From assembly GCA_027066695.1 (NCBI GenBank), contig JAMONE010000133.1:1-10350 (forward strand): DNA of 10,350 nt. The letters run 5' to 3'. Numbering within the stretch: the first letter of the stretch is position 1; each line of letters starts with the position of its first letter. Below the pieces are notes generated by a model. That model was not told the DNA's origin. It did no database searches and saw only the letters and a program-made list of their open reading frames with translations. The stretch comes from Micavibrio sp. (GTDB lineage Bacteria > Pseudomonadota > Alphaproteobacteria > Micavibrionales > Micavibrionaceae). Shown piece by piece: positions 1-7,581 of this stretch. A program made the translations under genes and the position numbers.

Positions 1-31
1 TTACACTTTAGTGTTTTTATTTATAGTGTAA
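1..31. other. Inverted repeat upstream of the ABC exporter gene
   Basis: The first seven bases (TTACACT) are the exact reverse complement of positions 25-31 (AGTGTAA). A smaller alternative hairpin pairs ACAC at 3-6 with GTGT at 11-14 and is followed by five T residues. It could be the tail end of a weak terminator for a gene before the window, or an operator for the exporter gene. The stem is short and A/T-rich, so neither role is secure. The remaining 45 bases before the exporter start show no clear promoter or ribosome-binding site. Confidence 0.25.
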
Positions 32-76
32 GAATAAATCCCTTGTGCAGTTGAGTTAAATGTTTTGTATAAATCA

Positions 77-2164
77 ATGAAAAATCCTCTGGAAGATTGT
101 GTCACTACACTTGTTAATTTTTATGGAATTAGATGCGACGTTTATGCAATTATATCTGAGCTACCCTCTTCTAAAATTATAAACTTTAATAATTTATCTT
201 ATGTAGCTGAAAAGCTTGATTGCAATATAAAAGAAGTTAATTGTGATATTAATGAATTGAAAAAAATTCATGTGCCTGTTGTTGTTTTTCTTAATAATGG
301 TGAAACACGTATTTACTTTCCTGAAAGCATAGGTATAAGCCAGTTATATTTGCCAGGAACTGGGCTTGTTGATGAAACTTTGGAATCTATAGATAACGTA
401 TATTCTGGAAAAATAGCTTTATTTGTTCCAGCTAAAAATAAAATTCAAGCACGTATAGATCATATGCTTAAGGGCTTTGCAATTGATTGGTTTTGGGAGC
501 CAGTTCGTAAAAATTGGAATAGTTATGCAGAAATTTTATTAAGTTCGCTTTTTATAAATATTCTAGTTTTAGCATTACCGTTATTTACAATGAACGTATA
601 TGACCGTGTTATTTCTAATTTTGCAGAATACACATTAATAGCTTTAACCGTAGGTATAGTTTTAGCTTTATTATTTGATTTTATTTTTAAAATAACGAGA
701 TCATATATTTTAGAAACTTTAGCAGCTGACATTAGTACAAAATATGATTCAGATTTAATGGAGCGTTTACTGCAAATAAAAATTTATGCAATGAAAATGT
801 CTGTTGGTGAGCGAGTTAATATTTTTAGAGAGCTTCAAACTATCAGGGATTTTTTTGCATCACGTTTAATTCCAATGGTTGTTGATTTACCGTTTTTTAT
901 TCTTTTTTGTTTTATTATTTATTTAATTTCACCGCCGTTATCTATAATTCCTGTTATAGGAACGTTGGTTATACTTACAATTAATTTTGCAGGAAAATTC
1001 GCTATAGGTAAATCTACTAAAAAATATTTTTCTTCTATGCAAAATAAAACAACTGTTATGGTTGAAACATTAGCGGGAGCTCCTACGATTCAGATGTTTA
1101 ATGCTACTGGTAGTCGTTTGTTTAAATGGAAGTTTTCTTCTTCTTGCTCAGCGGAGGCGGCTAAAAATAATCATATACTTATTTCTTTTATATCGAATGC
1201 ATCTTTTCTTGTTGCACATTTGGTTCATGTTTTTATTGTAGTTTTTGGCGTTTATGAAATTATTGATAGTAATTTAACAATTGGTGGATTATTGGCCTGT
1301 ACAATTATTTCTGGAAGGGCTATGGCTCCAGTTATATCTTCTTCTGGTGTTATTGCACAATTAAAGCAATCTATGGATGTGCTAATAACAATAGATAATT
1401 TATTTCATCAGCCCTATGAAAAAATAACATCAGAAAAATGTAGTGTTAAAGGGAATTTAAAAGGAGGGGTAATGCTTAGAAATGTTAGTGCGCGTTACTC
1501 TCAACAAACACGCGATGCATTAACAGATGTATCTTTATTAATAAAGCCGAATGAACGTATTGGAATAATAGGGCGTACTGGAGCAGGAAAAAGTACTTTA
1601 ATTAAAGCTATTTGTGGTAACGTGCAAATTGGTGGAGGGCAAATTTTATTTGATAATTATAATCAAAGCTCAATTTCTCCAACAGAATTAAGGCGAATAA
1701 TTGCTTTGGTTCCACAGGATCCATTCTTTTTTTCGGGATCTATACGGGATAATGTTTTGCTTGGTGAAGAGATGGCAAGTGAAGAATGCTTGGAAAAAGC
1801 TATATATTATTCAGGGTTAGATCTTGTTATGCAGCAAACTGGTGATGGTTTAGATACAGAAGTTGGTGAAAATGGCTCTTGGTTATCAGGCGGACAGAGG
1901 CAAGCTATTTCTCTTGCACGTGCATTTGTTCGTGATTCATCAATATTGATTTTTGATGAGCCAACAACAGGCATGGATACTGTTTTAGAAAATAGGTTGC
2001 GAACTTCTATGGTAGAATTTTTAAAAGAGCGCACTTTTATAATGGTTACGCATCGTACATCTTTATTATCATTAATTGATAGATTAGTACTTTTTGATAA
2101 TGGAAAAATCATTGCTGATGGCCCCCGAGATGAGGTCATTAAAAAGGTTTCTAATAAAAATTGA
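77..2164 (+). CDS. Type I secretion ABC exporter (permease fused to ATPase) with degenerate C39-like domain
   Basis: Inner-membrane ABC transporter of the HlyB/LapB class, which powers one-step export of an unfolded protein substrate through an adaptor and a TolC-type pore. With the ATG at 77 the product is 695 residues, about the usual family length. Residues 1-120 resemble the N-terminal C39-peptidase-like domain. A Cys is present at residue 8, but I see no catalytic His in the expected place, so it probably binds substrate rather than cutting leader peptides. Membrane helices follow from about residue 150 to 410. The ATPase domain is intact: Walker A GRTGAGKST at 499-507, Q-loop VPQDPF, signature LSGGQ at 603-607, Walker B ending in D627-E628, and H-loop His659. 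An in-frame TTG at 65 would add four residues; neither start has a good Shine-Dalgarno sequence, so ATG was preferred. The HlyD-type adaptor gene follows after 12 bases. The gene is AT-richer than those beyond 3.7 kb. The substrate is unknown; none is encoded here. Confidence 0.9.
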   Translation: MKNPLEDCVTTLVNFYGIRCDVYAIISELPSSKIINFNNLSYVAEKLDCNIKEVNCDINELKKIHVPVVVFLNNGETRIYFPESIGISQLYLPGTGLVDETLESIDNVYSGKIALFVPAKNKIQARIDHMLKGFAIDWFWEPVRKNWNSYAEILLSSLFINILVLALPLFTMNVYDRVISNFAEYTLIALTVGIVLALLFDFIFKITRSYILETLAADISTKYDSDLMERLLQIKIYAMKMSVGERVNIFRELQTIRDFFASRLIPMVVDLPFFILFCFIIYLISPPLSIIPVIGTLVILTINFAGKFAIGKSTKKYFSSMQNKTTVMVETLAGAPTIQMFNATGSRLFKWKFSSSCSAEAAKNNHILISFISNASFLVAHLVHVFIVVFGVYEIIDSNLTIGGLLACTIISGRAMAPVISSSGVIAQLKQSMDVLITIDNLFHQPYEKITSEKCSVKGNLKGGVMLRNVSARYSQQTRDALTDVSLLIKPNERIGIIGRTGAGKSTLIKAICGNVQIGGGQILFDNYNQSSISPTELRRIIALVPQDPFFFSGSIRDNVLLGEEMASEECLEKAIYYSGLDLVMQQTGDGLDTEVGENGSWLSGGQRQAISLARAFVRDSSILIFDEPTTGMDTVLENRLRTSMVEFLKERTFIMVTHRTSLLSLIDRLVLFDNGKIIADGPRDEVIKKVSNKN

Positions 2165-2176
2165 TAAGGTTATTTT

Positions 2177-3451
2177 ATGAGTTTATATATGCAAAATCTT
2201 CAGAAATTGAAGCACAGACCAACTTTATATTTATCATCTTTATTGCTGATAACATTTTTTTTATGGGCTGGTTTTTTTCAAATTAATGAACATGTTCGAG
2301 GCTCTGGACGAATTATTACAGCTGGCAAGTCAAGAGTCATTCAGCATTTAGAGGGAGGGTTAATACAAGATATTTTTGTAGAAGAAGGAAAAATTGTAGA
2401 AAAAGGTGACATACTTTTTAATATAATAGATAAAAATTCTGAATCTGAACTTAAGGAAAATGAACTTTTAATTCAATCTTATTATATTAGAAAACAACGT
2501 TTAGAAAGTGAAGTTAACGATAGTAATGATGTTATATTTGCGCGTAAATTTATAGAGAAATTTTCTGAAATAGTTAAATTAGAAAAATATTTGTTTAAAT
2601 CAAGAAGATTAGAATTTATTGAAAAAATAAGTGGAATAAAAGAACGCTATAAACAAAAGGTTCATAAATTAGAAGAGCTTAGCTCTACAGTCGAAAATTT
2701 AAAGCAAGAAATATATATTGTTCAAGAACAGCTTGCTATTAAGAAAAAGTTATATGATGCTGGGGCAATATCTAAAAGTATTTACCTTGAAACAAAATCA
2801 TCAGAAAAAAATTTTTTAACTCGTATATCTAAGGTTGAAAAAGAAATTCCTGTTGTACGTGCAGAACGCGCAGAAATTTTAAACTTAATTGATGAAACAG
2901 AACAAAAATGGAAAACCTCCCTTGTTGATGAACTTAACACGTTAGTCATTGATATAGGGCGTATTAATGAAAGAATTATTGCATTAAAGGATAAAGTAAA
3001 TAGAACGTCGATTGTATCGCCAGTCAGGGGAATTATTGATAAGCTATCTGTTAATACGATTGGAGGTGTTGTACAATCAGGTCAAATTTTAACTGAAATC
3101 ACCCCAATTGATGAGAAGCTTATTGCAGAGGGACGTATATCAACTGGTGATCGAGGTAAAATATGGCTTGGTATTCCTGCCCTTTCTAAAATTACGGCAT
3201 ATGATTATACAATATATGGTGGTATAGATGGGGTTTTGACTTACATTAGCTCTGATAGTTACTTTGATAATAAAAGTATAGAATATTACAAAGTGCAGGT
3301 ATCATTAAAAATAGATGGTATTTCACCAGATATAAAAATTTATCCTGGAATGACTATTGAAATGGGGTTTATTACGGGTAAAACTTCTGTTTTAAATGCA
3401 ATACTAAAACCATTTTGGCGTATACGAGATAATGCTTTACGTGAAACATAG
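2177..3451 (+). CDS. HlyD-family periplasmic adaptor of type I secretion
   Basis: Membrane-fusion (adaptor) protein of 424 residues, expected to bridge the ABC exporter in the inner membrane and a TolC-like outer-membrane channel. A short cytoplasmic N-terminus is followed by one transmembrane helix at about residues 17-36. The first half of a lipoyl/biotinyl-like domain follows (around 53-85, with QHLEGGLIQDIFVEEG), then a long Lys/Glu-rich stretch at about 90-275 predicted to form the alpha-helical coiled-coil hairpin. The second lipoyl half is at about 276-310 (IVSPVRGIIDKL). A beta-barrel region and the usual C-terminal motif IYPGMTIEMGFITG close the protein. Length and domain order are normal and the gene looks intact. 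The start has TAAGG seven bases upstream. It sits 12 bases behind the exporter gene and is surely co-transcribed with it. It is very AT-rich like its partner. Confidence 0.9.
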   Translation: MSLYMQNLQKLKHRPTLYLSSLLLITFFLWAGFFQINEHVRGSGRIITAGKSRVIQHLEGGLIQDIFVEEGKIVEKGDILFNIIDKNSESELKENELLIQSYYIRKQRLESEVNDSNDVIFARKFIEKFSEIVKLEKYLFKSRRLEFIEKISGIKERYKQKVHKLEELSSTVENLKQEIYIVQEQLAIKKKLYDAGAISKSIYLETKSSEKNFLTRISKVEKEIPVVRAERAEILNLIDETEQKWKTSLVDELNTLVIDIGRINERIIALKDKVNRTSIVSPVRGIIDKLSVNTIGGVVQSGQILTEITPIDEKLIAEGRISTGDRGKIWLGIPALSKITAYDYTIYGGIDGVLTYISSDSYFDNKSIEYYKVQVSLKIDGISPDIKIYPGMTIEMGFITGKTSVLNAILKPFWRIRDNALRET

Positions 3452-3494
3452 AGGTTGTCTACTATTAACATTCATGAAACGCTATAATTTCTAG

Positions 3495-3766
3495 TGTACA
3501 CACATAATATTGGCTTATGGCTTCACAATGGATAAGCTGAACGTAATTAAGGATGCCACGATAAGACCCAATTATAAAAATATTTTAAGTGATTTTAAAG
3601 AACGTTTGTACAGCTTTATGATGGTTTATAATTGCGCATAAAATTTAGGGCAATTGGTAGGAAAACACCCTACGAATGTGCATTGACATGGTGGTAAAAA
3701 CAGCCCAAATTATTTAATCACAACCCAAACTACTGTTGGATGGGGCAAATGCCTAGGATGAAGTAA
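3495..3766 (+). pseudogene. IS481-like transposase relic (C-terminal end of integrase core, frameshifted)
   Basis: This fills most of the 316-base gap between the adaptor gene and ccoS. Reading from 3528 gives MDKLNVIKDATIRPNYKNIL, continuing to DFKERLYSFMMVYNCA and a TAA at 3639. Shifting frame at about 3635 gives RIKFRAIGRKTPYECALTWW, a TAA at 3695, and then KQPKLFNHNPNYC in the same frame. From memory of the family, the C-terminus of IS481-type DDE transposases runs in the same order: an IK(D/E)AT segment after the last catalytic Glu, then L..F...YN.A, then (L)K.L..KTPYE, then a W..P..F..NP.H tail. The match in order and spacing across two frames argues for a decayed gene. The N-terminal two thirds of the transposase and terminal inverted repeats are not seen, so it is a fragment. 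The reading frame closes at 3766, one base before the ccoS start codon. The last ten or so codons are the least certain. No other feature is seen in 3452-3494. Confidence 0.6.
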
Positions 3767-3767
3767 A

Positions 3768-3920
3768 ATGAGTGTTTTAATATATTTGATACCAATAGCA
3801 TTAATGCTTGGCTTGCTTGGTTTAGTGGCGTTTATATGGAGTATTAAGTCAGGTCAATATGATGATCTTGAGGGAGATGCTCGTCGTATATTGATTGATG
3901 AAGATGATAATGATGACTGA
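3768..3920 (+). CDS. ccoS: CcoS, cbb3-type cytochrome oxidase assembly protein
   Basis: Small inner-membrane protein of 50 residues: MSVLIYLIPIALMLGLLGLV, then AFIWSIKSGQYDDLEGDARR and an acidic tail ILIDEDDNDD. The single N-terminal transmembrane helix, the W..KSGQYDDLEG.A.RIL.D signature and the short acidic end are diagnostic of CcoS. Known role: CcoS is needed for cofactor insertion or assembly of active cbb3 oxidase, together with CcoI, CcoG and CcoH. AGGA at 3755-3758 is a plausible ribosome-binding site nine bases before the ATG. The 3' end overlaps the start of the ccsBA gene by eight bases if the latter starts at 3913. In many proteobacteria ccoS ends a ccoGHIS cluster; here the other cco genes are absent and the upstream neighbour is a transposase relic, while the downstream partner is a cytochrome c maturation gene. 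Confidence 0.88.
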   Translation: MSVLIYLIPIALMLGLLGLVAFIWSIKSGQYDDLEGDARRILIDEDDNDD

Positions 3921-6861
3921 TATTAAAAAATCGGTAATGTTTTTGGCCAGTCCAAGGGCTGTTTTTTATACATTGATCTGGCTTATGGTGTTGTTATTCG
4001 TGGGGACTGTGGCGCAAAAATATATTGGCCTATATGCGGCGCAAAATCTTTTCTTTTCTTCTTTTGTTGTGTGGTTTGGAATAGTTCCTCTTCCAGGTGG
4101 CTTGCTAACGCTTGGGTTTCTTGCGCTTTGTATGTTGGTTAAGCTGTTATTGGCTAGCCGCTGGAGCTTTCGAAATTCAGGGGTTATTGTCACTCATATA
4201 GGATCGCTTTTATTGTTGCTTGGCGGGCTTGTTACCTATTTGCACGCGCAAGAGGGCAATATGATTATCTATGAGGGGCAGCGTTCGAATTGGTTAAATA
4301 ATTATCATGAGCGTGAATTTATTATTGAAGAGCGCGGTAGCAAGAAAATTATAGCTTCGTTTAATTATAATGAAATTAATGCGGGGGCGGCTTTACCTGT
4401 TCCCAAGCTTTCGGTGCGCATTGAAATTATTAAAGCCTGTAAAAATTGCGATATATTTTTGCGCAAAGATGCTAGCGATGAATTTAAGGGTATGGCTGCT
4501 AAAATGGATATTGCCAGCATTCCTGATGAAAAAGAGGTCGAGCAAAATCGCGGCGCGGTGCAGTTTAGAGTTATTGGCGCAGGAGAAGAGCAAGACGGTA
4601 TTTATTTCTCGGCTGATTTTATAGATGCTAGCCCTAAAATCGAGATTAATGGTTTGGTTTATAATATAGCATTACGGCACAAAAGAACGCATTTGCCGTT
4701 TGAAATAGAGCTTGTAGATTTTGAAAGAATTTTACATGCAGGCACTAGCAAGCCACAAAGCTATAAGTCAGAGGTTATATTGCATGATGAAAATGGCGGG
4801 CAGTGGCGATCTATCATACAGATGAACGAGCCTTTGCGTTATCGTGGCTATACATTTTATCAATCATCTTTTGTCGAGAATAAAGACGGTGATGCCACTG
4901 TTTTGGCTGTAGTTAAAAATGCTGGGCGGATGTTCCCTTATATTGCCAGCATCATTATGTGTATTGGTTTATTGATGCATGTATTTATTAGACTGCCTAA
5001 GCTTATCCGCAAGTCAATGGTGGTTAAGTCTGTAATTATTATTGGCGCAGCTCTACTATCATTTACTGCGCCTGCTCAAGCCAAAGATTTTAGCAAGTTA
5101 TCGCTTATTCCTATACTCGATCAGGGGCGTGTAAAGCCGCTTGATAGCTTTGCTAGAACATATCTTGAGATAATTTATGGCCGTGATAAATTGCCTTCAA
5201 TGAGCGCTATCGAGTGGCTTGCTGAAGTGATTTTTGATCCTGATATGGCATATAAGCGCGAGATATTTAATATCGCCAACCCAAAAATTGTTGATGCGCT
5301 GGGGCTGGAGCGCAGAAAGACGCATCGCTATTCTTATGCGGAAACAACAATTGCTTTTTATTCGAATACAAAAACATGGCAAAGCCTGATTTCTATGCCA
5401 GCTAATAAAATGAGCGAGCCGCAAAGGCAGCTTTTGGAGGTCTTTACAAAGACGCAGCTTTTTGGTGAATTATCGCGTTCTTTATCATTGTTATTTCCTG
5501 AATTTGAGATTTTTAATGCGGAGCTTGCCGATATTCTTGGTGTTGAAAAGGGGGCGTTTGTTAGTTTTTCAAAAATCCGTAACCAAAGGGAATTTATCAA
5601 TAAAATAGCAAGTGGAATTAACGAAGAGAATGCCAAGCTAATAGGCTTAGCCTACCATATGAAAGAGCTTAGCGGGGATAAGAGTAGCGATGTGCTTAAA
5701 ATTATTCCGCCGCAATGGGATAATAAAGAAAAATTATGGTTCTCGCCTTGGGGAATTAGTGCGCATGGTCAAGGCTCACCCGATAGCGCAAAATTTTTGA
5801 ACATGTGGGGGGATCTTGTTATTGCGTATCGCGCGGGAGACAGCGTGAAGTGGAATGATATGACAGCGCAAATATATAATTTTTCTTTGCGCATGGCAGG
5901 GCAGAAAAATTTGAAGAAAGCTGTTGAGCTTGAAGTATCGTTTAATAATGCAAAGCCATTTGTGATTAGCCTTGCTCTTTATATTGCGGCGTTATTTACG
6001 GCTATGCTTAGTCTTATGATCTGGCCGCAACATATGCGTAAATTGGCTTTTGCATTTATATTGGCGGGGTTTGCATTTCATTTCGCTGGTATAGGCGTAC
6101 GTATGTTTATTATGCAGCGCCCGCCTGTTACCAATATGTACGAATCTATAATATTCGTGAATTTGGTGATTTGTTTATTTGGTATTTTAATGGAGTGGCG
6201 ATTAAAAAATATGATTGGCATTTTTAGTGCGGCTTCTATGGGGGTGGTGCTTCATTTTATCGGTATTAGATTTGATGCTGATGGTGATACTATGGGGATG
6301 CTCTCGGCGGTGCTGGATACTAATTTCTGGCTGGCAACGCATGTTGTGACTATCACTATTGGTTATGGAGGGTGCTTTGTCGCGGGGGTTTTGGGGCATA
6401 TCTATTTAATACGCCGATTTTTCAGGCCTGATGATAGGAAGGCACTATCCGAGCTATTTCGTAATATGCAAGGCGTGGTCTTTGTCGCGCTTCTATTTAC
6501 TGTTATGGGGACAATACTTGGCGGTATTTGGGCAGATCAATCTTGGGGGCGTTTTTGGGGGTGGGATCCTAAGGAAAACGGTGCGCTTTTGATTGTGCTA
6601 TGGCTTATATTTGTTGTTCATGGGCGTTTGGGCGCAATGATTGGCGAGCTTGGGTTCGCAGCCTTGATGGTTTGTACGAATATCATTGTGGCAATGGCAT
6701 GGTTTGGTGTTAACTTGCTCGGCGTTGGGCTTCATTCTTATGGATTTACGCAAAACACAACAATTAGTTTTGTTTTATTTTGTGGCTTTGAGCTTTTATT
6801 TGCGGCTGGTTTGTATAGCTATATCAGGTTGTCAAAAAATAGAACGGCAAGGGCAATATGA
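3913..6861 (+). CDS. ccsBA: CcsBA: fused ResB-CcsA cytochrome c heme lyase (System II)
   Basis: Integral membrane protein that exports heme and attaches it to CXXCH motifs of apocytochromes c outside the inner membrane. From the ATG at 3913 it has 982 residues, close to known CcsBA fusions; ATGs at 3910, 3904 and 3898 are alternatives and no Shine-Dalgarno sequence decides. Residues 1-370 are ResB-like: several N-terminal helices with a membrane His95 (VTHIGSLLLL), a large periplasmic part ending in LRYRGYTFYQSSF, and another helix. A hydrophobic stretch ending TAPAQA precedes a middle periplasmic domain starting IPILDQGRVKPLDSFAR, as in other fusions. The C-terminal third is CcsA: the tryptophan-rich heme-handling motif WGRFWGWD at 878-885, flanking periplasmic His810 (LATHV) and His941 (GLHSYGF), and membrane His903. 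All expected key residues are visible. It overlaps ccoS upstream and the thioredoxin gene downstream (ATGA), so translation is probably coupled. The symbol reflects the fusion architecture. Confidence 0.92.
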   Translation: MTDIKKSVMFLASPRAVFYTLIWLMVLLFVGTVAQKYIGLYAAQNLFFSSFVVWFGIVPLPGGLLTLGFLALCMLVKLLLASRWSFRNSGVIVTHIGSLLLLLGGLVTYLHAQEGNMIIYEGQRSNWLNNYHEREFIIEERGSKKIIASFNYNEINAGAALPVPKLSVRIEIIKACKNCDIFLRKDASDEFKGMAAKMDIASIPDEKEVEQNRGAVQFRVIGAGEEQDGIYFSADFIDASPKIEINGLVYNIALRHKRTHLPFEIELVDFERILHAGTSKPQSYKSEVILHDENGGQWRSIIQMNEPLRYRGYTFYQSSFVENKDGDATVLAVVKNAGRMFPYIASIIMCIGLLMHVFIRLPKLIRKSMVVKSVIIIGAALLSFTAPAQAKDFSKLSLIPILDQGRVKPLDSFARTYLEIIYGRDKLPSMSAIEWLAEVIFDPDMAYKREIFNIANPKIVDALGLERRKTHRYSYAETTIAFYSNTKTWQSLISMPANKMSEPQRQLLEVFTKTQLFGELSRSLSLLFPEFEIFNAELADILGVEKGAFVSFSKIRNQREFINKIASGINEENAKLIGLAYHMKELSGDKSSDVLKIIPPQWDNKEKLWFSPWGISAHGQGSPDSAKFLNMWGDLVIAYRAGDSVKWNDMTAQIYNFSLRMAGQKNLKKAVELEVSFNNAKPFVISLALYIAALFTAMLSLMIWPQHMRKLAFAFILAGFAFHFAGIGVRMFIMQRPPVTNMYESIIFVNLVICLFGILMEWRLKNMIGIFSAASMGVVLHFIGIRFDADGDTMGMLSAVLDTNFWLATHVVTITIGYGGCFVAGVLGHIYLIRRFFRPDDRKALSELFRNMQGVVFVALLFTVMGTILGGIWADQSWGRFWGWDPKENGALLIVLWLIFVVHGRLGAMIGELGFAALMVCTNIIVAMAWFGVNLLGVGLHSYGFTQNTTISFVLFCGFELLFAAGLYSYIRLSKNRTARAI

Positions 6862-7433
6862 AGATAGTTGTTGTTATCATTGCTGTTCTTTCTATTTTTG
6901 CTTTGGCGATTGGCTATGACATGTACGCTACGCCAAAGCTTATTCCTGTGCAGGCGGATGAGCCATCTTTTAACTCTTTAGGCATTGTTCCTGATTTTAC
7001 TTTTGAGACTATCGAGGGGAAAAAGCTTTCTATTGCGGATTTCAGGGGTAAAGTTGTTATCATGAAGTTTTGGGCGACTTGGTGCGCTACTTGTACTATC
7101 GAAATGCCTGATATGTTGGATTTAGTGAAAAGCTATGGTGGGGGAATTGTGTTGCTTGCTATCTCCAGCGATTCTAAAATTGAAGAAATAACAAAATTTA
7201 TAGATAAGCATGATGAGGCAGCGCAAAAAATATTTAAATCTTCTGATGTATATGTAGCTTTAGATGCGAACCGTGCAATTACCTATGATATGTTTTTAAC
7301 CGAGCGCTACCCCGAGACTATTATTATTGCGCCTAATGGTGAGATGGTTAGGAAAATTGTGGGTGAGTTTGATTGGAGCAGCGAAAAAATTAAATCCTAT
7401 TTAACGCAGCTTATAGAGCTTCCCGAAAAATAA
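6858..7433 (+). CDS. Membrane-anchored thioredoxin-like protein (ResA/TlpA/CcsX type)
   Basis: Predicted thiol-disulfide oxidoreductase of 191 residues that probably reduces apocytochrome c CXXCH cysteines before heme attachment. Residues 2-20 form an uncleaved signal anchor (VVVIIAVLSIFALAIGY), placing the thioredoxin domain outside the inner membrane. The domain begins near PDFTFETIEGKKLSIADFRG. The active site is WATWCATC with Cys76 and Cys79, and the conserved cis-proline is probably Pro152 in ERYPETIIIAP. The CATC pair is unusual: ResA has CEPC and TlpA-like proteins usually have a Pro before the second Cys. The ATG overlaps the TGA of ccsBA (ATGA), with AAGGG just upstream, so it is translationally coupled to the heme lyase, which supports the role as its reductase partner. 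A generic TlpA-type function cannot be excluded. A terminator follows. Confidence 0.85.
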   Translation: MKIVVVIIAVLSIFALAIGYDMYATPKLIPVQADEPSFNSLGIVPDFTFETIEGKKLSIADFRGKVVIMKFWATWCATCTIEMPDMLDLVKSYGGGIVLLAISSDSKIEEITKFIDKHDEAAQKIFKSSDVYVALDANRAITYDMFLTERYPETIIIAPNGEMVRKIVGEFDWSSEKIKSYLTQLIELPEK

Positions 7434-7459
7434 ATAATTTTATACTTATTTTTTTATAT

Positions 7460-7495
7460 CCCTGTTCTTTAATTGGAGCGGGGGTTTTGTTTTTT
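7460..7495 (+). terminator. Rho-independent terminator of the ccoS-ccsBA-thioredoxin operon
   Basis: CCCTGTTCT (7460-7468) pairs with GGAGCGGGG (7475-7483) in a nine-pair stem that includes three G-U pairs, with the loop TTAATT. It is followed by G, then TTTTG and six T residues. It starts 26 bases after the thioredoxin stop codon, which is a normal position for the end of this operon. Confidence 0.75.
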
Positions 7496-7510
7496 CAAGC
7501 CTTGGGGAAA

Positions 7511-7524
7511 TTGATTCTTATCTG
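7511..7524. promoter_or_regulatory. Possible degenerate second FNR-type half-site
   Basis: TTGAT-TCTT-ATCTG matches the FNR consensus TTGAT-N4-ATCAA perfectly in the left half and in three of five bases in the right half. Its centre is 19 bp upstream of the better FNR site at 7530-7543. It may be a weak accessory site or chance in AT-rich DNA. Confidence 0.25.
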
Positions 7525-7529
7525 AGTAA

Positions 7530-7543
7530 TTGACTTCGATCAA
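7530..7543. promoter_or_regulatory. FNR/FixK-type box upstream of nrdD
   Basis: TTGAC-TTCG-ATCAA differs from the consensus TTGAT-N4-ATCAA at one position. FNR-family regulators (FNR, Anr, FnrL, FixK) bind such sites when oxygen is low. If it acts as a class II activator site centred at -41.5, transcription would start near 7578, with CAATAT at 7566-7571 as a weak -10 element. That start is an inference. Activation of the anaerobic reductase gene under oxygen limitation fits the gene it precedes. Confidence 0.65.
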
Positions 7544-7549
7544 TTATTG

Positions 7550-7565
7550 TGTCTATATATAGTGG
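7550..7565. promoter_or_regulatory. NrdR box 1 upstream of nrdD
   Basis: TGTCTATATATAGTGG agrees with the central 12 positions of the published NrdR box (acaCwAtATaTwGtgt), deviating only at outer positions. It would lie just upstream of, or over, the -10 region if the FNR site is a class II activator site. Paired with the box at 7582, start to start 32 bp, about three helical turns, which is the usual tandem arrangement for this repressor. Confidence 0.75.
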
Positions 7566-7581
7566 CAATATCGACTTGCAG

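Noticed and set aside
1807..2139. 110-codon open frame on the minus strand
   Set aside because: It lies antisense to the conserved ATPase domain of the exporter, whose motifs are intact; no recognisable protein features and no ribosome-binding context.
3528..3641. A free-standing 37-residue small protein gene
   Set aside because: Its sequence continues logically into the next frame as a transposase C-terminus, and there is no Shine-Dalgarno sequence before its ATG, so it is better read as part of a broken gene.
3625..3645. Programmed ribosomal frameshift in the transposase-like sequence
   Set aside because: No slippery heptamer of the A AAA AAG kind is present at the junction, a stop codon follows 20 codons later, and the N-terminal two thirds of the protein is missing; decay explains it better.
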